A DNA stretch of 64,000 nt from Anaerolineaceae bacterium (GTDB taxonomy: Bacteria > Chloroflexota > Anaerolineae > Anaerolineales > Anaerolineaceae), in the NCBI GenBank assembly GCA_016841365.1, contig JAENZI010000003.1:19423-83422 (forward strand). The letters are read 5' to 3'. The notes beneath the pieces are model-generated. The model was not told where the DNA came from. It ran no database searches and worked only from the letters and a program-made list of their open reading frames with translations. Positions 1 to 8,691 of this stretch are shown in pieces (the stretch's first letter is position 1; each line of letters starts with the position of its first letter). A program made the translations under genes and the position numbers.

Positions 1-76
1 GAGTGGCCTTTTTTGGTTCGAATCCACCCTTTCAGGGCGCAAGCAGACCCCCGCTACTAATAACAAAAGGTCACTC
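1..76. repeat. inverted repeat enclosing small hairpins at the window edge
   Basis: Bases 1-12 and 65-76 are inverted repeats: 12 pairs with one G-T wobble. The 52-base loop contains GGTTCGAATCC at 15-25 and a CCCT/AGGG hairpin near 27-37. The TTCGAA segment looks like a tRNA T-loop, but no T-stem or acceptor pairs with it in the right register, so it is not called a tRNA. It could be the end of an RNA gene starting before the window or a palindromic intergenic repeat. Confidence 0.25.
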
Positions 77-256
77 GAATGGAATACATATATAAAATAT
101 ATAAAAGAACTTAGAAACAGTTGAAAATTTAACAAATAGTGATAAAGTGTAAATAACTCTTCCATGTAAACAGTCCCAAACAAAGCAATCTCATTATTGG
201 ATCTAGCATCCAAGTTAAATCAATAGGTAGAGGAAAAAACAAAGGGAGTTTGCGTG

Positions 257-949
257 ATGAAATTAAAATGTATATTTACATTATTCATCATACTTGGAAC
301 CGGATTACTCGCCTCATGTCGGGGACCCCTCTCAGGAGAAGACGATCTAATTTTTCAAACAGAAACTCAACCCAAAGCAAATTTGACGCCTACGCTAACA
401 CCGACTGCACTTTCATTAAGGCCAAATATGATCACAGAAACCCCTGAAAAACCTTTACCCACGGGCTATATCGAGGTCCATGCAATAACAGTGGTTCAAG
501 AAGAACAAGAGTGCATTGTCAATTACCCCTTTACTGCGCGTATTGAGGATGGGCGGTTACTATTAGAAAGCGATCCCAACATTGAAGTAAATTGTAATTT
601 TGTCGGTACTTTCTATGGAGATACCGGAAGTTTGGATATCCATCTTAGTTATCTGTTGGATACAAAAATTGAAGCAGAAGTTTTAGGATACTTTTCATCA
701 ACATCACCCTCCATTCATGCATTTTATTATTATGATGGAGAGATGCGCGTTTTCTATTCCGGGTTTCCACCTGAGGCAATCAACCCTTGGCCTGAAAATG
801 ACCCCATGACCATTCCGCTGATGGATATGGCCAACTTGGTCTTTCCATTTGAGGATGGCGCACAAGGGACAGCGCCGATCGGCATCGGCATTCACCAACA
901 GATGGAAATTCCCCAACCCATTTGGGAATTTATCCTCAAATGGGAATGA
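257..949 (+). CDS. secreted lipoprotein of unknown function
   Basis: About 230 residues. The N-terminus has a short basic start, a hydrophobic stretch and a lipobox (LLASC), so the mature protein should be acylated on Cys and held on the outer face of the membrane. A Thr/Pro-rich spacer (TPTLTPTAL) follows, then a roughly 150-residue domain rich in acidic and aromatic residues that I do not recognise. A GTG lies two codons upstream at 254; the ATG is preferred because GGGAG at 244-248 is then 8 bases away. The general layout resembles the lipoproteins at 5097 and 36663, though the sequences are not obviously homologous. Confidence 0.75.
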   Translation: MKLKCIFTLFIILGTGLLASCRGPLSGEDDLIFQTETQPKANLTPTLTPTALSLRPNMITETPEKPLPTGYIEVHAITVVQEEQECIVNYPFTARIEDGRLLLESDPNIEVNCNFVGTFYGDTGSLDIHLSYLLDTKIEAEVLGYFSSTSPSIHAFYYYDGEMRVFYSGFPPEAINPWPENDPMTIPLMDMANLVFPFEDGAQGTAPIGIGIHQQMEIPQPIWEFILKWE

Positions 950-1251
950 AAAAGGAAAACAATTAACATATTCAAATTCCACAGTTGTAAATCAGCCCGC
1001 ATTTAATTTTTAGATGCGGAAACCTTATCAAAAACAATACCAAATAACCTTGACGGTCTGAATGATTGCAGTTAAGATACACTCCTTAAAACCGGAATTG
1101 ACCAGCAAGAGCAGAAACCTGTCTTTTAATTAAGTCCACTTTTTTCTCATTGCCAAGTTCAAACCGATTACCTCCATCAACGCCATCTGCGAGGGTGGAT
1201 GGATTGCCGAAGCGCATTGACGATATCACCAAGCACAACCACCGGGTAAAA
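950..1251. other. intergenic region
   Basis: About 300 bases between the lipoprotein and the permease. A hairpin CCGCAT (997-1002) / ATGCGG (1014-1019) has no following T-run, so it is weak as a terminator. The permease frame stays open leftward to an ATG at 1150, but those extra 34 residues are hydrophilic and unlike the family's N-terminus. No other gene is seen. Confidence 0.4.
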
Positions 1252-4200
1252 ATGATTTTTCGAAATAGTTTAACAAGCATTCTTCGATCAAAAGGTAAAA
1301 CACCTCTATTCATGCTGTTGATCTTCGCCCTCACACTTGCCCTGGCACTGGGTGTGAGTGTTTGGGCTTCTGTTGCAGATTTTCTTGGCGATTGCGATGA
1401 TTTTTATACGACCATCGGGTTGGTTGAATACATGGGGATCAGTTACCCGGATGACACCGCTTATGATCCAGCGATGGATAAAGCCCTGCAATCCTTTGAT
1501 AGCGCAACCATCACAAATGACGAGTCAACCCTGTTCTGGGAAACACCATCACGCTCCTTTGGCTACGTCGAAGGATTTTGGCGCACGGATACCTTCATGC
1601 CCGATCGAATGCTTTCGGTTCTGGTCGTCGGGAATGTGGCTTACTCTGAAGAAAACGATATTTATAACGCGATCGTTTTCGATTCGCTTTATTCCACCAG
1701 CATTAAAGACAATCAATACATCTTCATAGAAAAAGAATTCGGCACTTTCGAACCAAATCGTTTTTATCTGATTTTCGGAGAGGCTTATCGCGGCTATTCG
1801 CCCATCCTCCACATACGGGCAGCAGCTTACAATAATGCCATCACGAAAGCCAATGGCGTCAATATTCCCAGGATGATCGATATCACCTCAGATGGGTCTG
1901 ATGAACAGCATTTCACAATCCCAGAAGAGTCAATCCTTGTGAAAATTGCTCAAACCCTTAGTGTAACCAACAATAGCGTCTTGGTTTCAGCCACAAATAA
2001 CCTTCTTGCGCTGCAAGACTTTCATCAAGAAGAGCTCTTTTTTGTCGATGGGCGCACCTTTAGAAAAGAAGAATATCAAAATGGATCAAAGGTCGCTGTC
2101 ATCTCAGACTTGATGGCTGCCAGGCTCGGCATAGGCGTTGGGGATTCTTTCGAACTCTCCGTTGCTGTGTCTGACTACCCGGGTGTTTATAATAGCTACT
2201 GGGTTGAAGACGGCTTTTCTTATGAGGAAACTTTCACCGTGGTCGGTCTGACCAACACAGTCATGGATAAAAGCTGGTATGTATATGTTCCACAATCAGC
2301 CGGGGTACCGACCTCCCCTTTCCCGATTGGTTATACCGTCGGATGTGCCATCATTGAGAACGAGGATGCCCTCGATTTCTTCACCCGCATGGAATCTAAG
2401 ATCAATGGCCGCTTCAATTTGCGGATATACGATCAGGGTTATGCAACCGTTGCCTTACCCTATCAAAACATTTTATTAACCGCCATTATCGTCACATCTG
2501 TTTGCGCTTTTGTTCAATTGGCGGTTTTATTGCTTTTTGGGTTCTTATTCATTTACCGTCAGCGTGAAGCAAGTGAAACCATGTTGATGCTTGGTGCAGG
2601 AAAGCTGCGTGTTTGCGGTTACTTCCTGTTCTCAGCAGGTGCCATTGCGCTGATTGCGACAGCATCAGGCGCCGCAACCGCCTACTGGCTCCACGACCAA
2701 ATCATCCTTTTAGTATCTCGCGCAGCCGGCAACTTCGCCCTGATCGACTCTCGCTTTAGCAATGGAAATTTGACGATTACACGCACCCTGTCTTTTGCCC
2801 CTGATCTTGATTGGCAGTTGTTCCTTATCATTGGTGCCGTCGTCTTTGTTTTGGCTATTCTTGCATGCCTGGGCTTTATGCTTGCAGCTTTCAACCGCAG
2901 CAAACCTGGGCAGAAAAAACAACGCGGACCCAGCTCTGAAGGAAAGACATCTCCGCTGCCAGGGGGCAGCCTTAAATACGCGTTACTCTCCATCCTGCGC
3001 GGTGGAGAGCGGAGTTTGGTTGTCCCTGTACTGGCTTTAGCGATTGTGATTTTCTTGGGGCAGCTAACAACAACCTCTCAACGCTATCAAGACCAGCTCG
3101 AAGCAATATATGACAATACAACCATCGAGGGTTACTTCACCGATATTAAGGGCAAGCAGATTGGGAATCTGGTGTTGAATGCCTATGACATTCGCAATCT
3201 ATACCACTCCGATTACCTGTCCGCATTAGCGGTTACGATGGATATCCCATATATGTACTTGGGAATTTCCCAATTTGCTGATGGACAAATGACAGATCTC
3301 TCTCCACTGTATGTTCCAAGTAATTCTTATCGTCGTGAATCCCTTGAAGAAACCATTCGGCGCGGTCCAAACCTCACCGCTGCAAACAATATTCGCAAAT
3401 CGCCAGAGTTTTATTACGCAGACGATGTTGAAATGACTTTCTTGGAGGATGTAGATGAGACTTTTCTCGCTGTGCCTTCGACTCATCCGCAGGTATTAAG
3501 CTGCATCGTCCCGACTTCACTCATGGCAGAACACGGACTATCACTTGGTGATTCAATCCGGGTTGCGACGGATAAGATCATAACAAATCAGGATGGCGAC
3601 CGCATTTATCTGCACATGGACTTGCGCGTCGTTGGTAGTTATGAAAAACAGGGAATTGAAGACACGATCTATACCCCATTAGCGATCCTCTTCTTTGATA
3701 CCAAGCTGATCTGGGGAGAAGATCAACCTGCCTCCGGTCCCCTCCAACTAGATGCTGATTTTTCGCAAGACCTTGACCCCGAGCAAACCGAACGCTACTT
3801 AAAGTTGGCAGTGTTCCATAGCACCATTTTCTCACTCAAGGATTCCCATGAGCTGATTGATTTCAAGGATTACCTTGATAATTATGGCTACTCACAGGTG
3901 AATCACATTGGCAAAATCCGTGAATTCATCGTTCTCAAGGATGCGTCATTCAATAACGCAGTCGCGAGCATCGCTCAGCAAAATCGATATATCAAATTAC
4001 TATATCCATTTCTATATACACTGATCGCGATCATATCCATCACTGTGTCATATCTACTGGTCGCGAGCCGGAAGGCCGAATTCGCAACCATGCGGGGTCT
4101 CGGTGCTAAAAGATCCCGCGCCTTTTTTAGCTTCTTTTATGAACAAAGCATCCTCTGCCTGCTCGGAACAGGAATCGGCATCATCATATGGCAATTGATC

Positions 4201-4332
4201 TATGGTCAACCTTCATCAATGCATCTCAAATTGATTGCGGGCTTTCTGATTTCTTATTTTCTTGGTTCTGCGATCTCAATGATCATTATGAACCAGACTA
4301 AAGTTTTACAAATCTTATTAGACAGAGATTGA
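1252..4332 (+). CDS. FtsX-type ABC transporter permease (MacB/LolC-like)
   Basis: About 1026 residues from the chosen start. A first transmembrane helix (PLFMLLIFALTLALALGVSVW) is followed by a long extracytoplasmic domain, a three-helix FtsX block near residues 400-540, a basic cytoplasmic linker, a second membrane entry near 620, a second extracytoplasmic domain, and a C-terminal FtsX block (SYLLVASRKAEFATMRGLGAKRS). This double-FtsX layout is typical of permeases that extrude peptides or lipoproteins or work mechanically on the envelope, rather than importers. The ATG at 1252 places MIFRNSLTSILRSKG just before helix 1, as in the family. The ATPase gene follows after 10 bases. The substrate cannot be read from sequence. 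Confidence 0.85.
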   Translation: MIFRNSLTSILRSKGKTPLFMLLIFALTLALALGVSVWASVADFLGDCDDFYTTIGLVEYMGISYPDDTAYDPAMDKALQSFDSATITNDESTLFWETPSRSFGYVEGFWRTDTFMPDRMLSVLVVGNVAYSEENDIYNAIVFDSLYSTSIKDNQYIFIEKEFGTFEPNRFYLIFGEAYRGYSPILHIRAAAYNNAITKANGVNIPRMIDITSDGSDEQHFTIPEESILVKIAQTLSVTNNSVLVSATNNLLALQDFHQEELFFVDGRTFRKEEYQNGSKVAVISDLMAARLGIGVGDSFELSVAVSDYPGVYNSYWVEDGFSYEETFTVVGLTNTVMDKSWYVYVPQSAGVPTSPFPIGYTVGCAIIENEDALDFFTRMESKINGRFNLRIYDQGYATVALPYQNILLTAIIVTSVCAFVQLAVLLLFGFLFIYRQREASETMLMLGAGKLRVCGYFLFSAGAIALIATASGAATAYWLHDQIILLVSRAAGNFALIDSRFSNGNLTITRTLSFAPDLDWQLFLIIGAVVFVLAILACLGFMLAAFNRSKPGQKKQRGPSSEGKTSPLPGGSLKYALLSILRGGERSLVVPVLALAIVIFLGQLTTTSQRYQDQLEAIYDNTTIEGYFTDIKGKQIGNLVLNAYDIRNLYHSDYLSALAVTMDIPYMYLGISQFADGQMTDLSPLYVPSNSYRRESLEETIRRGPNLTAANNIRKSPEFYYADDVEMTFLEDVDETFLAVPSTHPQVLSCIVPTSLMAEHGLSLGDSIRVATDKIITNQDGDRIYLHMDLRVVGSYEKQGIEDTIYTPLAILFFDTKLIWGEDQPASGPLQLDADFSQDLDPEQTERYLKLAVFHSTIFSLKDSHELIDFKDYLDNYGYSQVNHIGKIREFIVLKDASFNNAVASIAQQNRYIKLLYPFLYTLIAIISITVSYLLVASRKAEFATMRGLGAKRSRAFFSFFYEQSILCLLGTGIGIIIWQLIYGQPSSMHLKLIAGFLISYFLGSAISMIIMNQTKVLQILLDRD

Positions 4333-4342
4333 GGAGATTATT

Positions 4343-5041
4343 TTGAAGAATATCCTTGAATTACACGATGTCTCATATAGCTACTTCAGCAAATACCAGC
4401 AGGTAGACGCTGTCAAAAACGTCCACTGTAATTTTGAACAGGGCAAGGTGTATGCAATCGTCGGCAAGTCGGGCAGCGGAAAAAGCACACTGCTCTCGCT
4501 GCTGGCAGGTCTTGATATCCCCTCATCTGGGCAGATTTTATTTGAAGGTCAATCCATCGAGACGATGGACCTGGCAAAATATCGCCGGGAATGTGCTGCA
4601 ATGATTTATCAAAGCTTCCGCCTTTTCCCATTATTAACAGTATCAGAAAACATCACTTTCCCTATGGAATTACGCGGGTTTAAGGGCAAAAAAGCCCGTG
4701 ACCGGGCGCGTGAACTTGTTAAACGGGTGGCTTTGCCGGAGTCAGTGCTTGATCGTTTCCCGAATATGCTGTCTGGCGGCGAACAGCAGCGCGTTGGCAT
4801 TGCACGGGCCATGTCGATGAATTCTCAATTACTGCTGGCAGACGAACCCACAGGCAATCTCGACGAGGAAAATAGCCAGAATATTATTGATATTCTTGTG
4901 CGGCTTGCACATTCAGATAGCTATTGTGTGGTCATCGCCACACATGATCTCAGCATTCTCCCCAAGATGGATGTGGTCTTTCATATGAATAGCGGCGTTT
5001 TACGGCAAGAAAACACAAAATTGTTATTTCAGCCGACTTAA
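4343..5041 (+). CDS. ABC transporter ATP-binding protein (LolD/MacB family)
   Basis: 232 residues with all nucleotide-binding motifs: Walker A GKSGSGKST at 41-49, Q-loop (YQSF), signature LSGGEQQRVGIARA, Walker B LLLADEPTGNLD and switch His (ATHD). The LADEPTGNLD form is typical of ATPases that pair with FtsX-like permeases. The start is a TTG at 4343; GAGGAG at 4331-4336 gives good spacing and no better start exists. It lies 10 bases after the permease stop, so the two form one operon and one transporter. Confidence 0.9.
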   Translation: MKNILELHDVSYSYFSKYQQVDAVKNVHCNFEQGKVYAIVGKSGSGKSTLLSLLAGLDIPSSGQILFEGQSIETMDLAKYRRECAAMIYQSFRLFPLLTVSENITFPMELRGFKGKKARDRARELVKRVALPESVLDRFPNMLSGGEQQRVGIARAMSMNSQLLLADEPTGNLDEENSQNIIDILVRLAHSDSYCVVIATHDLSILPKMDVVFHMNSGVLRQENTKLLFQPT

Positions 5042-5096
5042 ACAGCACTGTGTTTTTACAAATACAATGAATTTTGACGGCTACATATCTTTAAAT

Positions 5097-5705
5097 TTAC
5101 TGTTCTAAATGTAAGATCACAACCCACCCTTCACCCTCCATGCTGGCGCCTTCTTCTACGGGAAGACTGAGTGTGAGATATTGAGTCCCGGACCAGGGAA
5201 AATTTTGTTGGAAACCTTCAGAAACCACTTCCACATTTTGCTCACCTTCCATTATCCAATCCAGATTCAATATTGCATCATCACCGATTAACTCACACAC
5301 TCCATAAATTGAATTATCTCCTTCAAAACTCACTGTATAAGTCCCCCAAGCTTCACCTAAGACTTCCTGGTAATAATCCAACGAACCCTCTCCCTCAACA
5401 AGAAAGGTGTTTCCTTCCTCGACCACGCTGAATGGGATCCTCCCAACACTAGTGGGGGGTAAATCAACCGCTTCCGCCGGACCGACCAAAATTTCTAATT
5501 CCAGGGTCCCTGATAGCCCTTTACACGGGGATTCCGTTTCAGTTTCCGGGGACGAACCCAAAACATCCCCAACCTGTGTTGGGGTAGCGGTAGCTAATGG
5601 ATTAGTATCCATTGAATTTCCGCCTAACAACCCGCAGCCGGTGAATGTAAAACTCACCAGCACACACATTACCCACAATTTCCATTGTCTATCAGAATGG
5701 AACAT
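5097..5705 (-). CDS. secreted lipoprotein of unknown function
   Basis: About 202 residues: a signal peptide with lipobox FTFTGCG, a short Thr/Ala/Pro spacer, then an acidic domain of about 160 residues, probably beta-rich, with few Cys. The start at 5705 is preferred over longer versions (to 5777) because a GGGGAGG run ends just upstream of tandem ATGs at 5711 and 5705, and the later one has normal spacing. It converges with the ABC operon. No family recognised. Confidence 0.7.
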   Translation of the reverse strand: MFHSDRQWKLWVMCVLVSFTFTGCGLLGGNSMDTNPLATATPTQVGDVLGSSPETETESPCKGLSGTLELEILVGPAEAVDLPPTSVGRIPFSVVEEGNTFLVEGEGSLDYYQEVLGEAWGTYTVSFEGDNSIYGVCELIGDDAILNLDWIMEGEQNVEVVSEGFQQNFPWSGTQYLTLSLPVEEGASMEGEGWVVILHLEQ

Positions 5706-6141
5706 CTTCATCCTCCCCGAAAGCTTGAACCACATATCAATATGTACCATCATAGCAAAAAATGAAGTGTAATTCAAATTTCAGGGTGATCCTCATCCTA
5801 AAAATCAGAAAGAAAGGCTCACTGGCAAGAGACTGCTATTATGATCTTTTGGACAACGCTGGTTCAGTGCAACATTTCTGTCGGGCACAATTTGTGCTGG
5901 GTTTTTTGTATTGACCAGATCGTCTTAATTTTCGGAATATTCCTGTGTGTATCCTGTCCCAAATATGGCCTTCGTCAAAATGATCATGACCAGGAACACC
6001 TCTTCGCTTTATGCGCAGTTCTTCCTCAATTTCTAAACGTTTTTCCAATAACAAAACCATATTAATCAGGTGTATTTCATTCATCCTTCCCTCACTTTAT
6101 GCAACCGGTTGCATTATATCTTAAAAAAAGTTACCTGCTCC
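5706..6141. other. intergenic region with possible gene remnant and LacI operator
   Basis: This stretch lies downstream of the LacI gene. A minus-strand frame at 5839-6084 could encode 81 residues (starting MNEIHLINMVLLLEKRLEIE), but its start sits directly against its only SD-like run and the C-terminal half looks random. A plus-strand frame overlaps it at 5841-6065. Neither resembles a known family. An operator copy at 6099-6114 sits just upstream of the minus-strand frame, which suggests that a LacI-controlled gene once began here and has decayed or been deleted. Confidence 0.3.
6099..6114. promoter_or_regulatory. LacI-family operator, second copy
   Basis: ATGCAACCGGTTGCAT is a perfect 16-base palindrome of the CG-centred kind bound by LacI/GalR repressors. 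It shares TGCAACCGGTTGCATTATA with the operator in front of the repressor gene, in the same orientation. On the minus strand a TATAAT (6118 to 6113) abuts it, but no good -35 is present at the right distance. Confidence 0.75.
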
Positions 6142-7155
6142 CTACGCTGATTGTCGTACAACTAATTCTACGGGCAGCGTGACGTTGGTCACAACGCCGG
6201 TCTTGATATACTGCACAAGGTTCTGTGCCAGCAGCTTGCCCGCCAGCGGAATATTCTGGCGGATGGTCGTTAGTGGCAGGTTGTTATAATTCGCAATAGA
6301 GAGGTCATCATATCCAACCACCGCAACATTCTCAGGCACGCGTCTTCCGCTATTTTGGATAACATTGATCGCTCCGATCGCCATCAGATCACTATTCACA
6401 AAGACCGCATCCAAATCAGGCGATTGCTCCAATAGCTGCTTCATTGCCTTAATGCCAGACGAATGTGAATAATCGCCATTAGCAAACAAGTCTGAATCGA
6501 TTACCATACCAGCATCCTCCAGAGCCTGTTGATAGCCCTTGAACCGATGCTGAACCTCCAACTCTTCCTTGTCGCCGCCTAAAAATGCAATTCGCTGCCG
6601 CCCAGTACGGATTAGGTGCTCAGTTGCTAACCTTCCGCCGGCAACATTATCCCCTGTAACTGAACAATATTTCACGTTCTCTGAGATGACGCCCCAGGTA
6701 ATGAACGGCGCGCCCATTTCCACCAGTGTTTTGATATGCCATTTTTTGCGGTTGGAAGTCATTAAAATAAATCCATCCACCCGTCCACTTTCCAAATACT
6801 GATGCGCCCACCCCGAATCGCGTGGGTCCATATGCACCACCAACATCTCATAACCCAATTCATGCAAGCCATGCGTGATCCCGCCCATGATCTCCAACCC
6901 GAACAAGTCTTCCATAGAAAAAGATTCCTTGTGATAAGCATGAGTCACATAGGCGATCGTATGGCTTTGCCCCATACTCAAGTTCCTTGCCGGTGCATTT
7001 ATCCTGAAGCTGTTCTCCCGCGCAATCGCCTGGATGCGCTTCTTTGTCTCATCGCTGACCAAAGGGCTGTCATTTAATGCCCGCGACACCGTAGACTTTG
7101 ACACCCCTGCCAGCCTGGCGATATCTTCAATGGTTTGAATGGTCTTTTTACTCAT
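6142..7155 (-). CDS. LacI-family transcriptional regulator
   Basis: About 337 residues. The N-terminal helix-turn-helix and hinge are standard (TIEDIARLAGVSKSTVSRALNDSPLVSDETKKRI), followed by a periplasmic-binding-protein-like sensor domain to the C-terminus. The ATG at 7155 is chosen; a GTG two codons upstream (7161) is also possible. The gene has its own strong promoter overlapped by an operator, so it should be self-repressed. An identical operator lies 28 bases past its stop. The effector is presumably a sugar; no transport or catabolic operon carrying the same operator is visible in this window. Confidence 0.9.
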   Translation of the reverse strand: MSKKTIQTIEDIARLAGVSKSTVSRALNDSPLVSDETKKRIQAIARENSFRINAPARNLSMGQSHTIAYVTHAYHKESFSMEDLFGLEIMGGITHGLHELGYEMLVVHMDPRDSGWAHQYLESGRVDGFILMTSNRKKWHIKTLVEMGAPFITWGVISENVKYCSVTGDNVAGGRLATEHLIRTGRQRIAFLGGDKEELEVQHRFKGYQQALEDAGMVIDSDLFANGDYSHSSGIKAMKQLLEQSPDLDAVFVNSDLMAIGAINVIQNSGRRVPENVAVVGYDDLSIANYNNLPLTTIRQNIPLAGKLLAQNLVQYIKTGVVTNVTLPVELVVRQSA

Positions 7156-7172
7156 CTTCACTCACTTATTAT

Positions 7173-7186
7173 TGCAACCGGTTGCA
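7173..7186. promoter_or_regulatory. LacI-family operator in the repressor's own promoter
   Basis: TGCAACCGGTTGCA palindrome overlapping the last base of the -10 box and covering the expected transcription start of the LacI gene. A bound repressor would block polymerase, implying autoregulation. Confidence 0.8.
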
Positions 7187-7214
7187 TTATAGCAAATTTT
7201 TAACGCCTTGTCAA
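7186..7214 (-). promoter_or_regulatory. sigma-70-type promoter of the lacI-family gene
   Basis: Read on the minus strand: TTGACA at 7214-7209, a 17-base spacer, TATAAT at 7191-7186. Both hexamers are perfect consensus, and the operator palindrome begins inside the -10. Confidence 0.8.
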
Positions 7215-7434
7215 TCCTTTCTGGAATGCAATCCCCCGATACCCTACTTGATTGGTATGATGTGCCACTTCTGCACTTAATCGTTGTGGCATCATTGGAA
7301 CACAACCGCGTTTACAATACCCCCACATTCAACTTCTGATCAGGGGCAATAATTGCCCCAACGAATTTGAGAAGAGATAAGTTTATGATAAAGCGGTTGA
7401 CCAACAAATCATTATTTACAGCAGTTTCGAGATA

Positions 7435-8682
7435 CTAATGCCAGTTTTCTAATGCATCTTTTACAGATTTCAAGAATCGGTCAGCCCTCTCGCCATCGAG
7501 GATGCGATGGTCGAACACAAATGAAAGATAAATCATTGGGCGAATGGCGATGGCATCATTATTTGAACCATCCTCCACCACAATTGCCCGTTTTTGCATC
7601 ATGCCTGTCCCCAAAATCCCCGCCTGTGGCTGGAAGATGATCGGGGTCGCGAACAGCGAACCGCTGGTGCCATGGTTCGTCAGCGTAAAAGTACCGCCCT
7701 GGACATCTTCTGGGAGTAATTTTTTTGCTCGGGCACGGGCAGCCAGGTCATTGATTTTCTTTGCTAAGCCAAACAATGAAAGTGAACCCGCATCTTTGAT
7801 AACCGGAACAATGAGACCATCCTTCCCCAAAGCGGTTGCAACACCCAGATTGATTACGTTGTGCACCTGAATGCCTTCCTCAGTCCATGAGGAATTTACC
7901 TCGGGGTTCGCCTTCAATCCGCTGACAATCGCCGAACAAAAATAGGCGGTAAGTGTCAGATTCGCGCCCTGATTTTTGAACGATTCCTTGTTTTCGGCGC
8001 GATGCGCGACCACCCTGCTCAGATCCGCTTCCATCACTGTCAGCACATGGGGTGAGGTGTGCTTCGAGCTCACCATCCGTTCAGCAATTTGCCTTCTCAT
8101 TGATGAATGTGGAATTAAGCGGCTGGAGTCCAATTCATGATCTGGTTGCATTTCTACAATCGGTTCTGGTGAAGGTTGAGGGCTCTCTTTCGTCTCTGAT
8201 TTTTTATCCGACTCGACATAATCGAGAATATCATCTTTTGTAATTCGACCACCTAAACCTGTTCCTTGAACTCGGTTTAGGTCCACCTGGTTTTCTTCGG
8301 CAATCTTTTTTACCAATGGCGAAACTCGCCCTTTATACTCCGGCACCTCAGGCTTTTCAGATGCTGTTCTGGCTTCAGAAGATTTCTGCACCGCTGCAGG
8401 TTGTGTCCTTTCCGTTGACGACTCGCTGGTTTGAATTTCCTCACCCGGTTCACCAATCCAGGCGATTGTAGAGCCGACTTTAACGATCTCGTCAATTTGC
8501 GCCAGAATCCGTAAAACAGTCCCGGTCGCCGGGCTGGGGATCTCAGTGGTCACTTTGTCCGTTTCCACTTCAACGATCCCTTCGAGCTCTTTGACAGGGT
8601 CGCCTTCGTTTTTCAACCAACGAACAATTGTTAGTTCTTCAACACCTTCGCCCATACTTGGTGCAATTAAACGAGTTGCCAT
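7435..8682 (-). CDS. 2-oxoacid dehydrogenase E2, dihydrolipoamide acyltransferase
   Basis: 415 residues. An N-terminal lipoyl domain (1-75) has the lipoylated Lys in ETDKVTTEI. A charged, Pro-rich linker leads to a peripheral-subunit-binding domain (about 115-155, VSPLVKKIAEENQVD...GRITKDDI). The C-terminal acyltransferase domain ends with the active-site segment DHRILDGERADRFL. It transfers the acyl group from E1 to CoA. The start has a strong GAGGAGG site. It follows the fused E1 gene after 9 bases, so E1-E2 form one operon. No E3 (lipoamide dehydrogenase) gene is nearby, so E3 must be shared or encoded elsewhere. The acyl group cannot be decided from sequence. Confidence 0.9.
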   Translation of the reverse strand: MATRLIAPSMGEGVEELTIVRWLKNEGDPVKELEGIVEVETDKVTTEIPSPATGTVLRILAQIDEIVKVGSTIAWIGEPGEEIQTSESSTERTQPAAVQKSSEARTASEKPEVPEYKGRVSPLVKKIAEENQVDLNRVQGTGLGGRITKDDILDYVESDKKSETKESPQPSPEPIVEMQPDHELDSSRLIPHSSMRRQIAERMVSSKHTSPHVLTVMEADLSRVVAHRAENKESFKNQGANLTLTAYFCSAIVSGLKANPEVNSSWTEEGIQVHNVINLGVATALGKDGLIVPVIKDAGSLSLFGLAKKINDLAARARAKKLLPEDVQGGTFTLTNHGTSGSLFATPIIFQPQAGILGTGMMQKRAIVVEDGSNNDAIAIRPMIYLSFVFDHRILDGERADRFLKSVKDALENWH

Positions 8683-8691
8683 CAGTCCTCC

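Noticed and set aside
1-40. Possible tRNA 3' half suggested by GGTTCGAATCC
   Set aside because: The bases flanking the TTCGAAT loop pair for only three positions, and no acceptor or anticodon arm fits in register.
5839-6084. 81-codon minus-strand ORF downstream of the LacI operator
   Set aside because: Start codon abuts its only SD-like run, composition looks random after residue 30, and a plus-strand ORF overlaps it. Kept only as a possible remnant.
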